Part shown: positions 24,401-33,957 of the stretch, one piece after another
Layout of the letters: every line of letters begins with the position of its first letter
How positions within the stretch are numbered: the first letter of the stretch is position 1
Origin: Prochloraceae cyanobacterium
GTDB taxonomy: Bacteria; Cyanobacteriota; Cyanobacteriia; Cyanobacteriales; JASJDA01
Direction: 5' to 3'
Assembly (NCBI GenBank): GCA_030065755.1
Contig: JASJDA010000065.1
Span: forward strand, 1 to 49,127
DNA length: 49,127 bases
Notes under the pieces: model-generated
What the model was told of the DNA's origin: nothing
Databases searched by the model: none
What the model saw: the letters and a program-made list of their open reading frames with translations, nothing else
Program-made: the position numbers and the translations under genes

Positions 24401-27280
24401 ATGCTTTTATGTGCAAATAAACAGCACATTAATGATGGATATAAATTTGGCAAATTATCTCTTAAGTTACTCAAAAAAATTGATACTTCTAAAACAACAA
24501 CTTTTGTGAAACAGATGTATTATGGCCAAATATGGCACTGGAAAGAATCTCTTAGAAATCAAGTTGCGCAACAAACATTACTAAATAGTTTTCAAAGAGG
24601 AATAGATGCAGGAGAATATGAGTATGCTTCTTATGCAGCTATCAACTATTGCTTGATAAAGTTTTTGGGAGGAGAAAGTTTACAAGAAGTCGAACTAAAT
24701 TATCAAAGATACACTAATCTTATCGAAAAAATAAAGCAAGAATTTAGCTTATTTTCGATAAAAATCATTTATAGCTTAACAATAAATTTATTAAACAATA
24801 ATAATGATTCTTGTTTGATGATTGGCACTTGTCAAAAAGAAGAAGATGAACATTTAGAAAAATGGATAGAGCAAAATAATGAGTGGTTGCTATTATTTAT
24901 ATATTTTTCTAAGACAATTTACTTTTACTTTTTCAAAAATTACTATGGTGCTTTTGACAATGGTATTAAGGGAGAAAAATACTTAAAAAGTACAAGCGCA
25001 TATCTAACTACACCACAACATAATTTATACTCTTCTCTTTCCTTTCTTGCTTATTACAATAATTGCGCTGTAGACCAGCAAAAACAAATATTAGGAAAAG
25101 TAGAAAAAAATCAGGAAGACATGAAAATATGGGCTGGTCATTGCTCAGCCAATTTTCAAAATAAATACGATTTAGTAGAAGCAGAAAAAGCGAGAGTTTT
25201 AGGAGAAAATTGGCAAGCCCAAGAATTTTATGAAAAAGCAATTCAAGGGGCTAAAAAATCTGAATTTATCCACGAAGAAGCTCTAGCCTACGAACGTGCA
25301 GCAGAATTTTATCTCTCTCTTGGTAGAGAAAAAATAGGACAACTATACCTAAAAAATGCCTATCATTGCTACAGTCGCTGGGGTGCAAAAGCCAAAGTTA
25401 AAGCCTTGGAAGCCGAATATCCACAGTTGTTTGTAGGAAGAAGCAAAAGAAAGAAAATTACTGAAATCTCCACGATCGAATCTACTACTGGTACTGAGAC
25501 AGAAATGTTGGACTTAAGAAGTGTTATTAAAGCATCGCAAGCCTTAGCTAGCGAAATAGTCCTAGAAAAATTACTAGGAAAACTAATGAAGGCTGTAATT
25601 GAAAATGCAGGCGCTCAAAAAGGCTTTTTGATACTAGAAAAAGATGGTAAGTGGGAGATCGAAGCTGAAGGGGTAGTGAATTCTGACGAGGTTCATATAC
25701 TCCAATCAATTTCGATAGACTCTGTAGATCCTGACAAGCAGACACCAATCCTACCAGTGGCGATCGTTAACTATGTTGCCCGTACTCAGGAAAATGTAGT
25801 CTTAAATAATGCTGTCGATGACGGACAATTTACCCGCGATCCTTATATTATTGCCACTCAAGCTAAATCGATTCTCTGCACTCCTTTGTTAAATCAAGGC
25901 AAACTAAGCGGTATTTTATATTTAGAAAACGATTTAACCACAGGCGCCTTTACCAGCGATCGCATTGAAGTTTTAAAAATTCTTTCTGCTCAAGCTGCTA
26001 TTTCCATTGAAAATGCCAGTCTATACGGACAGTTAGAAGAGTCTAACCGAAATTTAGAGCAAAAAGTAGAGGAGCGCACTCAAGAACTGTCACAAACCGT
26101 AGAAATTCTCAAAGCCACCCAAGCGGAACTGGTTTTTGAAAATGATTTACTCAGAAGTACCGAACAAATCTCCACCTTTGACTATCAAGTAGGAGGAAGT
26201 TTGCCAATGGACGCTCCTACTTACGTAGTGCGCTCTGCAGACCGTTATCTCTACAAAGCGTTGAAGGGTGGGGAGTTTTGTTATATCCTCAATCCTCGGC
26301 AGATGGGCAAGTCAAGCCTGATGGTGCGCATGATGCAACACCTCCAGCACGAGGGATTTTGCTGTGCAGCAATTGACATGACCCGCATTGGCAGCGAAAA
26401 TATCACCCCTGACCAGTGGTATAAGGGTCTAGCAGTAGAGCTAGGGCGACGTTTTGGTTTGTTAAGAAAGGTTAATCTAAAAGCTTGGTGGAAAGAGCAA
26501 GAAGATATTTCTCCACTTCAGCGCTTGAGTGAATTTATCGAAGAAGTTCTGCTGGCGAAAGTCGGTGTAGAAGATGCTGCTCCCTCAAAACAACTGGTGA
26601 TTTTTATCGATGAAATTGATAGCGTTTTAGGTTTACATTTCTCAGTTAATGACTTTTTTGCCCTAATTCGTTCTTACTACAACCAGCGCAGCCTCAATCC
26701 AGAGTATGGGCGTTTAACATGGGCTTTCTTTGGCGTTGCTACCCCCTCAGATTTAATGACGGATATTAAGACAACCCCCTTTAACATCGGTCAGTCCATT
26801 GAACTCGAAGGCTTTAAAGAGCACGAAGCCCAACCTTTGCTACAAGGATTAGCAGAGAAAGTGAGCAATCCTCAAGTAGTGCTGAAAGAAGTGTTAGCTT
26901 GGACGAATGGTCAGCCTTTTCTGACCCAAAAGCTCTGTAAGCTGATTCGCAATTTTCCTTCTCCTATCCCTACCAACAAAGAAGGGGAATGGATTGAACA
27001 ATTAGTACGAACTCACGTGATAGATAATTGGAGATCCCAGGACGAACCAGAGCATTTGAGAACCATCCGCGATCGCCTCCTCAATAGTACACAATCTGTT
27101 CGACTACTAGAGATCTATCGACAAGTTTTGGAGCGGGGAGAAGTCGCCTCTGTTGACACTCCAGAAGAAAAAGAATTACTTTTGTCGGGGCTAGTAGTCA
27201 AACAACAGGGAACTTTAAAAGTCCAGAACCTTATTTATAAATCTATCTTCGATCGCAGTTGGGTCGAGCAAAACCTTTAA
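21482..27280 (+). CDS. Giant Ser/Thr kinase-AAA-GAF protein with C-terminal AAA_35 domain
   Basis: A 1932-residue multidomain regulator. Order: Ser/Thr kinase (~10-270; catalytic Asp133 in [17 protein letters not shown] as [12 protein letters not shown] as APE); AAA_16-type ATPase (~305-520; P-loop [12 protein letters not shown] at ~333, Walker [12 protein letters not shown]); helical-repeat region (~690-1290); GAF (~1370-1515); a coiled coil ([20 protein letters not shown]); then AAA_35 from F1566 with RQMGKSSLM and [11 protein letters not shown]. The first four parts match the HstK-type cyanobacterial kinases, which normally end in a histidine kinase. Here that is replaced by the coiled coil plus AAA_35 module also found at the end of the 5826-8375 protein. 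Cytosolic. Confidence 0.9.
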   Translation: MDRQPETIKTDYQIIQKIYESFNSLVYRAILKPDRQPVILKILKENYPTPSELTRYKQEYEITHSLNADGVIKVYDLQRYENSLVMFLEDFGGESLKLLICNRQFTLKELLSIAIKTTESLSAIHAANIIHKDINPSNIVYNPETEKLKIIDFGISTCLSRENQTVGNLDRLEGTLAYIAPEQTGRMNRGIDYRSDFYSLGATFYELLTNKLPFATTDSIELVHCHIAQQPRSPHQIIPSIPAMVSNIVMKLLAKTPEERYQSAWGIKADLEICLDRLQSLGQIDHFSLATQDICDRFHIPEKLYGREKEVTQLLTTFERVSQGSTEMMLVSGYSGIGKSALVNEVHKPILRQRGYFISGKFDQLKRDIPYGAITLAFQYLIRQLLTESEAALQTWKQQVLEALGANGQILIDVIPELEHIVGKQQPVAQLGSTEAQNRFNLFFQRFISVFTKKEHPLVIFLDDLQWADLASLKLIELLITDADSEYLLIIGAYRDNEVDAIHPLMQTVEQIKKENSRINNISLQPLGIKYINQLIADTLNCSTTKSKSIANLVNNKTQGNPFFLIQLLQFLYKKNLLSFNNNKNDWHWNIEEIERVRITDNVVNLTIGKITKLDEKTQNILQLAACIGNQFNLEVLSVINNQSQITTARELQPAIEEGLILSLSNDYKIPLLWNQEEISRDTSEISDAFIPKIPQYIPYKFLHDRVQQAAYTLIPEADKKVVHLQVGRLLLRNIKKTELEENIFDIVNHLNEASKLITERSERDNLAKLNLQAGKKAKASTAYEAALRYLETGLVLLSPSSWDQQYQLTLEIHVETLELLCLNTKFNRIEKLFDTILQKAKNILDTVKAYQIKISYYYTIFENQKAINTGIDILSRLGIDISGRAININERIEQQKQDIKSLLETQKIENLADLTKMTDPYKIGAVKILQEVMTSTITTNFSLCIELVLIQLNLCIKYGNPPQAPGIYNTYGMLLCANKQHINDGYKFGKLSLKLLKKIDTSKTTTFVKQMYYGQIWHWKESLRNQVAQQTLLNSFQRGIDAGEYEYASYAAINYCLIKFLGGESLQEVELNYQRYTNLIEKIKQEFSLFSIKIIYSLTINLLNNNNDSCLMIGTCQKEEDEHLEKWIEQNNEWLLLFIYFSKTIYFYFFKNYYGAFDNGIKGEKYLKSTSAYLTTPQHNLYSSLSFLAYYNNCAVDQQKQILGKVEKNQEDMKIWAGHCSANFQNKYDLVEAEKARVLGENWQAQEFYEKAIQGAKKSEFIHEEALAYERAAEFYLSLGREKIGQLYLKNAYHCYSRWGAKAKVKALEAEYPQLFVGRSKRKKITEISTIESTTGTETEMLDLRSVIKASQALASEIVLEKLLGKLMKAVIENAGAQKGFLILEKDGKWEIEAEGVVNSDEVHILQSISIDSVDPDKQTPILPVAIVNYVARTQENVVLNNAVDDGQFTRDPYIIATQAKSILCTPLLNQGKLSGILYLENDLTTGAFTSDRIEVLKILSAQAAISIENASLYGQLEESNRNLEQKVEERTQELSQTVEILKATQAELVFENDLLRSTEQISTFDYQVGGSLPMDAPTYVVRSADRYLYKALKGGEFCYILNPRQMGKSSLMVRMMQHLQHEGFCCAAIDMTRIGSENITPDQWYKGLAVELGRRFGLLRKVNLKAWWKEQEDISPLQRLSEFIEEVLLAKVGVEDAAPSKQLVIFIDEIDSVLGLHFSVNDFFALIRSYYNQRSLNPEYGRLTWAFFGVATPSDLMTDIKTTPFNIGQSIELEGFKEHEAQPLLQGLAEKVSNPQVVLKEVLAWTNGQPFLTQKLCKLIRNFPSPIPTNKEGEWIEQLVRTHVIDNWRSQDEPEHLRTIRDRLLNSTQSVRLLEIYRQVLERGEVASVDTPEEKELLLSGLVVKQQGTLKVQNLIYKSIFDRSWVEQNL

Positions 27281-27297
27281 CAGTTGTTAGTGAACAG

Positions 27298-27481
27298 TTA
27301 TCAGTTATCAGTTATCAGTTGTCAGTTATCAGTTATCAGTTATCAGTTATCAGGTCTCAGTAGTGGATTTAAACCAATACTGAGACGTTCCAACTATAGA
27401 GTTGGGTGACTTCTTATCCCACAGAAAAACTTAACTGATAACTGTTCACTGATAACTGTTCACTGATAACTGATAACTGTT
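27298..27481. repeat. Nested palindrome: two opposed heptamer arrays around a hairpin
   Basis: The left array of AGTTATC-type heptamers (about 27298-27352) is answered by GATAACT-type heptamers in inverse orientation (about 27431-27481). Between them is a hairpin GTCTCAGTA (27354-27362) / TACTGAGAC (27378-27386). The whole sits between two convergent genes and can fold into a long stem in RNA from either strand, so it may act as a bidirectional terminator. The heptamers are typical short tandem repeats of cyanobacteria. Confidence 0.75.
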
Positions 27482-27485
27482 TTAA

Positions 27486-28895
27486 TTAAAGGCTGCCATT
27501 CCTCTCACCGGCAACAAATGCAATGGGGGTAAAAGGAATGCGCAAAGACAGATTATTCTTGAAATACTGTCGATACAACTCGCAACTCAGTATCGTCTTA
27601 TTCTCTGAGTATTCAATCAATCCCATACTCCTTAACTTGTAAGCTACGATCGGATCTAATTTTACGGTTTCGACCATATTCAAAACAGTATCGAGAGCTC
27701 GTGCTAATTCGGGTTGTTCTTCCAAGGTTGCCCAATGACGCTGCAAGTGATGAGAATAAATTCCGTTAGCCGTGGGAGCAGTTTCTAGCAGTTGCGACAG
27801 AGTTATTTTTTTCTGACTGAGATGATAGAGTGCCAAGTGTATCAATGCTGGATGTCCCCCGACCATTGCCATTAATTGTCTAACTTGTTCCCCATTTGAC
27901 CAGTCGAGTCCGTAGCGTTGGGCTAACTGCTGCACCTCCTCCTGGCTAAAGCTGCCTAACTCAACTGGCAGTCCCACATTGAACGGAGACTGCTTCAGCT
28001 GAAGGGGAACGTAAATTTCCGTCGAGTGAACCACCAGCAGGCGCAGCTTTTGCCAGATGGGCAGTGTTTTAGTTTCTTCGTACCAAGAGCGCAGTAGAGG
28101 TAAAAAATCCTTTGCCACTTGAGGATGCTCAAAAATCAGATTCAACTCATCTAAAGTCAGGACAAGAGGTGTATCAATTAGCTCTAGAAGATAGTCTTGG
28201 AAGTAAGAAGTGCAGCTAATTTTGCTCCCTAGATCTTCATCCCAATACTCGTCTAGCTTAGGTTTGAGCTCAAGCTGATGGGCGATGTTGGTACACAGCC
28301 AGCGCAAAAATTGATTCAAATCGCTCAAGATTGCTCGATCGACTTGCTCTAGGTTAAGACTGACGGTGCGGTAGCTCAGACGTTTAGCATAGTCAATAAT
28401 CCTCAGCAGCAGTGAGGTTTTGCCCATTTCTCTAGGAGCTCTAATCCTTATTAATGCTCCTGGTTTTCTTATTTCTTGATAAATTTGTTCCTCAATGGAA
28501 GAGCGTTCTAAGTAAAAGGGTGAGTCGAGGGGAAGTGAGCCACTAGGGTAGCAAGGTGAGGTATTTTCGTTAATATAGAGAGGCGATCCCGCCAAATGTT
28601 GCCTCAGAGGTCTTGTCTCTGGCGCTGCTTGGAGTTCGGCATAAGACTCCAACAGCATCCGACAGTTTTTCTTGGTCACGCGCTGGCCAACGACCTTAGA
28701 AAGTCGCTGATACAACTCTGGGGCAACGACATTAGTAAAGTAGCCAGGACTATAACCTTTCTCTAGAGCAATTTGATTATAGGTTTGATACTGCCAGATC
28801 CCCTGCAGAATGAGAATTTCTGTGGAATTAAGGGGCCGATTTTGGCTTTCAATTAGCTGGCAGTCAATAATCTTAAGGAGACAATCGAGGTTCAT
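27486..28895 (-). CDS. AAA-like (AAA_35) ATPase with predicted N-terminal HTH
   Basis: A 469-residue protein. Residues ~1-90 form a helical domain (LNSTEILILQGIWQYQTYNQ, IALEKGYSPGYFTNVVAPEL) that looks like the HTH found at the N-terminus of vWA-MoxR-associated (vMAP) conflict proteins. The AAA_35 domain follows: SGSLPLDSPFYLERSSIEEQ, the P-loop-like REMGKTSLL with K159, and Walker B-like LVLTLDELNLIFE. It is a third AAA_35 protein of this window, more divergent than the other two. It is convergent with the giant kinase. A role in signalling or biological conflict is inference from the family. Confidence 0.83.
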   Translation of the reverse strand: MNLDCLLKIIDCQLIESQNRPLNSTEILILQGIWQYQTYNQIALEKGYSPGYFTNVVAPELYQRLSKVVGQRVTKKNCRMLLESYAELQAAPETRPLRQHLAGSPLYINENTSPCYPSGSLPLDSPFYLERSSIEEQIYQEIRKPGALIRIRAPREMGKTSLLLRIIDYAKRLSYRTVSLNLEQVDRAILSDLNQFLRWLCTNIAHQLELKPKLDEYWDEDLGSKISCTSYFQDYLLELIDTPLVLTLDELNLIFEHPQVAKDFLPLLRSWYEETKTLPIWQKLRLLVVHSTEIYVPLQLKQSPFNVGLPVELGSFSQEEVQQLAQRYGLDWSNGEQVRQLMAMVGGHPALIHLALYHLSQKKITLSQLLETAPTANGIYSHHLQRHWATLEEQPELARALDTVLNMVETVKLDPIVAYKLRSMGLIEYSENKTILSCELYRQYFKNNLSLRIPFTPIAFVAGERNGSL

Positions 28896-28939
28896 CTTTT
28901 TTTTCTCGCTTTCCTTTTAGGCATGAGAGATTTTTCAAA

Positions 28940-28967
28940 GGCAACAGGCAACAGGCAACAGGCAATA
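28940..28967. repeat. GGCAACA heptamer tandem repeat
   Basis: Three exact GGCAACA heptamers (28940-28960) and one variant GGCAATA, just upstream of the start of the AAA_35 gene on the opposite strand. Short tandem repeat typical of cyanobacterial spacers; no function visible. Confidence 0.7.
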
Positions 28968-29103
28968 AGGAACAGTGAATTGTTAAGCTTCAAAATTTTG
29001 AGCTGCTGAATACTACTTCATGCTTAGTTTTTCCTTGTCCGTAGATATTCGCTGTTCGTAACAATTTTTTACAAATCGATTTTGCAAACATACCTGTTTC
29101 TTT

Positions 29104-29190
29104 ATGAGTTTTTATATGATTTTTTTCATGAGCTTTGGGATAAATTTTATGAGTTCAGAGACTAAGAACAAAACTAATATTCAAATATAG
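29104..29190 (+). promoter_or_regulatory. Operator array and promoter, copy 3 (before the zinc-ribbon kinase)
   Basis: Boxes starting AT at 29104, 29116, 29128, 29140 and 29149: steps of 12, 12, 12 and 9 bp, exactly as in copy 1. GTTCAGAGACTAAGAACAAA then leads to the -10 TAATAT at 29175-29180, 26 bases from the last ATGAG. It lies in the 400-base spacer between divergent genes and reads toward the kinase at 29296. The rest of the spacer shows only heptamer repeats and AT-rich DNA. Confidence 0.68.
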
Positions 29191-29295
29191 AGAGTAGAAA
29201 GGCTAAGCTCTCTTAATTAGTCAGGGACTAGAAATAAGTAACAGGATTAAGAAAAAACTACTTAGGCAAAAAAATCTAATAGATAAATAAATTGT

Positions 29296-30627
29296 ATGTG
29301 CTGTTGTTACTGCGATCGAGATGGTTTATCTTTAAGTCCGCAAATTTGCCCCAAATGTAACGCTTATCTACTCTCATTAAGGAGGGATTTATTGCCACCA
29401 GGTACTTTATTGAATCATTCTAAATATCGAATAGATTCTTCTTTAGGTAGAGGAGGTTTTGGAGTTACATATCGGGGGATTCATACGGACCTCTCTCAAC
29501 CAATAGCAATTAAAGAATTTTATCCTCTTGGACATGCTGTTCGAGATAGAGAAACAAGTCAACTGATAATTCCCTCAGACAAAGAAGAAACATTTCAAAG
29601 AAGCATCAAGTTTTTTTTAAGAGAAGCCCAAATTTTAAATAGTATCTGTCATCCCAATGTAGTCAGATTCAGAGATTATTTTTTAGAAAATAATACTGCT
29701 TATATTGTCATGAATTTAATCTCTGGTCAAACTTTATCATCTTTTCTAAAAGCGCAACCAAATAATTGTTTACCTCCAGCCAAAGTCAAGGAAATAATTT
29801 CAGCATTAATAGAACCATTAGAGACAATTCATAAAGCGTCAATTTATCACTTAGATATCAAACCAGATAATATTTTAATAACTGACGACGGTCAAATAGT
29901 CTTGATAGATTTTGGTGCATCAAAACAAGGTGTGAGCAGTCACAATAGTCAACCATATACACTAAGCTATGCACCACCAGAAGTAATTTCAGGAAAAAAA
30001 ATAGGAGCATACAGCGATATCTATGAAGTTGGAGTAACGATCTATGAAATGCTAACTGGTTTATTGCCTCCTAACGCTCTAGATAGGAAATGTAAGGAAG
30101 AAAATTGGCAACCCACCAATTTAGAGCAGCCTTGGCGCAATTTAGTAGAACTGGCGCTCAAAATGAAAGCCAAAGAGAGACCACAAAGTATTTTAACTTG
30201 GTGGCAAACTGCTTTTGACGAAAAACAAATAGGTAAGTCCTTTTTTAGCAATCAAAATAATCAACTCACAGCAACAGTAAGATTACCTTTAAGATTGGAA
30301 AAAGAAAAAAACACTTCTACTTTAACCTCCGAAAAAATAACTAATAGATTTACTTCTTCAACAATAATCGAGCGTTCAACTTCTGCAAGAAAAACTTCCA
30401 TTCCACTAAAACCAAAAATTATGGCTCTAATCGGTTTAATGAAAGGCTGGAATCTTATTATATTAGCTTTTTTAACTGTTTCTTTGGCTAGAGTGTTGGG
30501 ATTATTTTTACATCCCAACCCTAATTATGAGAATCTATTTGCTCCAAACAACTCTGCAGAGCTAAGTAAAAATCAGGAGCAATGTGGTGAAAAAATTGGA
30601 TTTGACCTAGGATACGATCGATACTGA
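29296..30627 (+). CDS. Zinc-ribbon Ser/Thr protein kinase, membrane-anchored
   Basis: A 443-residue kinase. Residues 2-21 carry a zinc ribbon (CCCYCDRDG...CPKC). The kinase domain (~44-310) has the Gly loop LGRGGFGVTY, Lys in PIAIKEFYP, catalytic D187 in IYHLDIKPDN and DFG in LIDFGASK. The HRD arginine is a Leu (HLD), so activation need not depend on a phosphorylated loop. A low-complexity linker leads to one TM helix (~385-405, NLIILAFLTVSLARVLGLFL) and a short extracytoplasmic tail with no recognisable sensor. It shares its promoter array with the TOMM locus, 9 kb away. Confidence 0.9.
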   Translation: MCCCYCDRDGLSLSPQICPKCNAYLLSLRRDLLPPGTLLNHSKYRIDSSLGRGGFGVTYRGIHTDLSQPIAIKEFYPLGHAVRDRETSQLIIPSDKEETFQRSIKFFLREAQILNSICHPNVVRFRDYFLENNTAYIVMNLISGQTLSSFLKAQPNNCLPPAKVKEIISALIEPLETIHKASIYHLDIKPDNILITDDGQIVLIDFGASKQGVSSHNSQPYTLSYAPPEVISGKKIGAYSDIYEVGVTIYEMLTGLLPPNALDRKCKEENWQPTNLEQPWRNLVELALKMKAKERPQSILTWWQTAFDEKQIGKSFFSNQNNQLTATVRLPLRLEKEKNTSTLTSEKITNRFTSSTIIERSTSARKTSIPLKPKIMALIGLMKGWNLIILAFLTVSLARVLGLFLHPNPNYENLFAPNNSAELSKNQEQCGEKIGFDLGYDRY

Positions 30628-30645
30628 TTTTAACGATCGCAGCAT

Positions 30646-31143
30646 TCACCCAGTTATAAATTTTATCAACAGTCCCAGAAGAAATAAACTAACTGTTGTG
30701 ATGCCAATTATCACTAGAAGCAATACTCCTAACAAAAGGACAACAAACCCCCAATTTGCCTTTTTATTCGTCCCAGCAGAATCTAAATGAGTTTCTAGCA
30801 GAGCAATGTTTTTAGTATTAGCTTTCCAGGCAAAATCGAACAAGTCTCCTAGCATCGGCACAGTACCGACTAAGGTATCAATAATAATATTGAATACCAT
30901 GCTAAATAGAGTACCATTAGATGCTCCCATTTGAGCTGCTTGTATGACAATATAGGCAGAAAAAGCAGCCGCTAAATAATCGCCAGCAGCAGGAACTAAT
31001 CCCAGTATGGGATCTAGACCAATGCGATAGTTAGTTCCAGGAATGGGAATGGCACTATCGAGAATATAGCTGAGCGATCGCAAACTTTTGAAGCTTTTTT
31101 CTGTGCTTGTATTGTTCCTAAAATTAGGGTTAGGATTTCTCAT
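30646..31143 (-). CDS. DUF4112 membrane protein
   Basis: A 165-residue protein with DUF4112 features: LRSLSYILDSAIPIPGTNYR, IGLDPILGLVPAAGDYLAAA and DTLVGTVPMLGDLFDFAWKA, followed by a C-terminal hydrophobic hairpin (WGFVVLLLGVLLLVIIGITT). The function is unknown. It follows the gene at 31191-31784 by 48 bases on the same strand and is convergent with the kinase. Confidence 0.88.
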   Translation of the reverse strand: MRNPNPNFRNNTSTEKSFKSLRSLSYILDSAIPIPGTNYRIGLDPILGLVPAAGDYLAAAFSAYIVIQAAQMGASNGTLFSMVFNIIIDTLVGTVPMLGDLFDFAWKANTKNIALLETHLDSAGTNKKANWGFVVLLLGVLLLVIIGITTVSLFLLGLLIKFITG

Positions 31144-31190
31144 CGAAAACTCAACAATAAGATCAGAGAAAATAGTTTAGTTAGAGCCAA

Positions 31191-31784
31191 TTATTTCATT
31201 GACTCTAACAACGCAGTTAGAGCGCTATTTTCTTCTTGATTAATTTTTCGATCGAGTAAAGCAATTCTAACCGCTTGGGGTAAAGCCATAGCTGCGACAT
31301 CGGGGTCAATTCCTTGGATTAACACCTCTAGAGATTGGGGTACCTTGAGAGCTGACTTGATTCCCAAAATCATTGACTCGTTGAACTCCAAACTTCGCAG
31401 TTGAGGCTCTATAGTTTGCCAATCAACATTTCGATCGGGAGTCCCGATTTGAATTAAATAAGCTATTAATCTTTGTAACTTAGTTCGCTGAGATAAGCCG
31501 ATCGCAGCGTATGTATCTCTCGATGATTCGGTCGTAGGGGAATTGCGATCGAGATTCTCAATAATTTTGAGCCAATCATTCTTCTCACAAGAATCCGGCT
31601 TACCTACACTCAAAGTAATCTGAATGTGTTCGCAATTCGTCCCTAGATGAATCACTTTAGCCTGAACCCCAAGATAGCCAAGCCAGCGTGCAATGGTTTG
31701 AACCAGGGTGGAACGAGTGGCTTGAGAGTTAGCCAGTAAGCGGATTTGAGTTTGAACCAACGGCTGAACAATTTGTGAGAGCAT
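31191..31784 (-). CDS. Hypothetical protein, possible TerB-like C-terminus
   Basis: A 197-residue soluble protein without a family I can name. The N-terminus is helical (MLSQIVQPLVQTQIRLLANS), the middle has a beta-rich stretch (AKVIHLGTNCEHIQITLSVG), and the C-terminal ~80 residues are helical and end LLDRKINQEENSALTALLES, reminiscent of TerB-like domains (D..I...E...L). It lies between the MFS gene and DUF4112 on the same strand with short gaps (45 and 47 bases), so the three may be one operon. Confidence 0.6.
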   Translation of the reverse strand: MLSQIVQPLVQTQIRLLANSQATRSTLVQTIARWLGYLGVQAKVIHLGTNCEHIQITLSVGKPDSCEKNDWLKIIENLDRNSPTTESSRDTYAAIGLSQRTKLQRLIAYLIQIGTPDRNVDWQTIEPQLRSLEFNESMILGIKSALKVPQSLEVLIQGIDPDVAAMALPQAVRIALLDRKINQEENSALTALLESMK

Positions 31785-31829
31785 AGAAACTAAGCTGAAC
31801 TCGTATAAATTTTTTTAATCAATGGTATT

Positions 31830-33281
31830 TTATCCGTCGAGATCCCCTTCCATTACAGTAGAGATCGCGACCTTAGTATTATCTTTAAACTCTTTAACAC
31901 TAACGCGATCGAGAATAACCACAGCCAAAATCATGGTTACAGCTTGAAGAGCAAAAACAAAACCATATGCTTGTAATGGCGGTAAGTTCAAGAGCTTGCC
32001 AATATCCAAGAAAGCTCCTCCTAAAACTATTGCTATGGCTCTAGACATTGCCTGTGATAGTCCCCAAGCACCGATGAATGTACCAGCAGTTTCTGCAGCA
32101 GTCAGGTCGAGCATTAAACTAATTCCTCCTATAGTAGCTATTCCTGTTGCCATACCAAATACAACCAAAGCTGATTTGAGGACTGTTTCGTTGTGGGTAA
32201 ATCCTGAGAGAATAATCAAGCAGAAGCAAATTGCTACTAGGTAGCAGCCAATTTTAGTAGTTCGCTGTTTACCCAAACGAGGAACCACTAAAAAGCCTGT
32301 CGCACTGTAGCCAATTAAAATACCAATTCCCCAAAAAGAATTAAGCAGGGTCGTGTCGCCGATCGACATGCCAAAGATATCCGCACCATAGGGTTCTAAT
32401 ATAGCTTCTTGCATAAACAAACCGACGGTCAACACTGCTAAAAACGAGAAAAATATCCCAGTTTGGCGGCTAGCGGTCAAAATTTTCACAGCTCTTCCTA
32501 AACTAATACTATCTTCTCGCTGCTTGAAGGAAGAACGAGAGGAAAAACGAGAGTATTTCTTCTCGACTCCCCAGGTAGCTATTATTGCAAGTCCTAAAAC
32601 AACTAAAGGAGCAAGAATAAACACTGAATTGATGGGAGGTTGTAAACTTTCTAGGGGTGTCTCTACTCCTGCTGTTCCGATCCCGTCCAATAATTTTTTG
32701 CCAGTAACTCCGCCAATAACAATCCCTACCATTAACATCGACCAAACAATAGCGACTATTTTCGATCGATCGTTTTCGTCGGAAATATCAACTAACATAG
32801 CCGTAAAAGGTGTGGAACTAGAGCTGACCGCCAAGCCATAAAAAGCTAAAATTAATCCCAGTAAGGCAGTCCACAGAATAGTTTGACCGCTCCAAACCCA
32901 GCCTTGATTAGTTCTAACTAGACTACCGACTTGCCATACTGCTTGCACTGCTATAAAAACGGCTAATCCAAACAAAGCAGTTCCCAGTCTCACGTAACCG
33001 CTGCGGTGTAGTCCAAACAGAGGTTTACTATCAGACAACTGTCCGAACCATACTCGTGCTGGGGAGACAAATTGGGGAATAGCAAGCACTCCAGCAGTAA
33101 TAGTAGCAGGGATGGCTAGCTCGCTAATCATCACTCGGTTGAGGACAGCTAAAGTTAAAACTGCCATTAAACCCAATCCCATGTTAAATAAACCAAGTCG
33201 GAACATGGTTAGTAAACCGACTTTGGGAGTTGGTTTATCTTTGGATGATGTCTCTAAATCTGAAATATCCCTGGGTGTCAT
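31830..33281 (-). CDS. PucC/BCD-type MFS transporter
   Basis: A 483-residue, 12-TM membrane protein. The MFRLGLFNMGLGLMAVLTLA start, the ISELAIPATITAGVLAIPQF loop, the RVWFGQLSDSKPLFGLHRSG block and the FTAMLVDISDENDRSK motif are those of the bacteriochlorophyll-delivery (BCD/PucC) branch of the major facilitator superfamily. In phototrophs these are thought to help pigment handling or antenna assembly; direct transport of chlorophyll is not proven. First gene of a probable three-gene unit. Confidence 0.9.
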   Translation of the reverse strand: MTPRDISDLETSSKDKPTPKVGLLTMFRLGLFNMGLGLMAVLTLAVLNRVMISELAIPATITAGVLAIPQFVSPARVWFGQLSDSKPLFGLHRSGYVRLGTALFGLAVFIAVQAVWQVGSLVRTNQGWVWSGQTILWTALLGLILAFYGLAVSSSSTPFTAMLVDISDENDRSKIVAIVWSMLMVGIVIGGVTGKKLLDGIGTAGVETPLESLQPPINSVFILAPLVVLGLAIIATWGVEKKYSRFSSRSSFKQREDSISLGRAVKILTASRQTGIFFSFLAVLTVGLFMQEAILEPYGADIFGMSIGDTTLLNSFWGIGILIGYSATGFLVVPRLGKQRTTKIGCYLVAICFCLIILSGFTHNETVLKSALVVFGMATGIATIGGISLMLDLTAAETAGTFIGAWGLSQAMSRAIAIVLGGAFLDIGKLLNLPPLQAYGFVFALQAVTMILAVVILDRVSVKEFKDNTKVAISTVMEGDLDG

Positions 33282-33479
33282 CTTGGTTTTTGAATTCCTG
33301 TTTGCGCCTTGGGTACGTAAAATTGTTTTCGATCGACAGAATCTTCGATTATTGTAAACGCTTCAACAGATGCTAAAGCCTCAGACTAATACTAAGTTTC
33401 GTTTAAAAACAGCAGCTTTAACATACTGCCGATAATTGCTAAGATCCAGCACATACTCACCAGTAACTCAAACAATATT

Positions 33480-33944
33480 ATGGCAACTGCAACTCTATTT
33501 TCTAACGCAGCCGATATTTCAGCCGATGACTACTGCGTGTTTGGTTTAGCTACGTGCTTTCTCAGAGAAGATGGAGAATTTCATCAAGTCGAAATTGTCG
33601 AACCTATTCCCTCTGCTGCACTCGAAGCTATTCTTAAGGGAATTCCTACTTCTTATCAATTAGCTTGTGCTAAATCTGTAGGAGAAGTTGTTAGTGGAGA
33701 TAATCCTCAAATTACGCCTGAATTTCCTAATACAGCTCAGTTTTGCGATAATTTCACCGAGCGAGTTATTGCCGCTTGTCGCACTTATAAAACTCGATCG
33801 CAAGCAAAAGATTACATTCCTCTAGGTACGGTGCGAAAAGATCTAAACTATTCTTTAGACAAAAAACGCATTCTCAATGCTGTCAATGTCGTTCGCACCG
33901 AAGACAACGTCAAACAGCATTCTCATACTCACAACGTTCTCTAA
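33480..33944 (+). CDS. Conserved cyanobacterial hypothetical protein
   Basis: A 154-residue soluble protein starting MATATLFSNAADISADDYCV, with VEIVEPIPSAALEAILKGIP and a conserved-looking C-terminus (LDKKRILNAVNVVRTEDNVK, QHSHTHNVL). It looks like a widespread cyanobacterial family of unknown function; I know no activity for it. The GST gene starts 13 bases after its stop, so the two are co-transcribed and a link to stress or redox is possible. Confidence 0.72.
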   Translation: MATATLFSNAADISADDYCVFGLATCFLREDGEFHQVEIVEPIPSAALEAILKGIPTSYQLACAKSVGEVVSGDNPQITPEFPNTAQFCDNFTERVIAACRTYKTRSQAKDYIPLGTVRKDLNYSLDKKRILNAVNVVRTEDNVKQHSHTHNVL

Positions 33945-33957
33945 ACTGAGTCAAACC

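Noticed and set aside
27298..27481. CRISPR-like array
   Set aside because: The repeats are contiguous heptamers with no unique spacers; the same applies to the tracts at 28940-28967 and 13457-13503.
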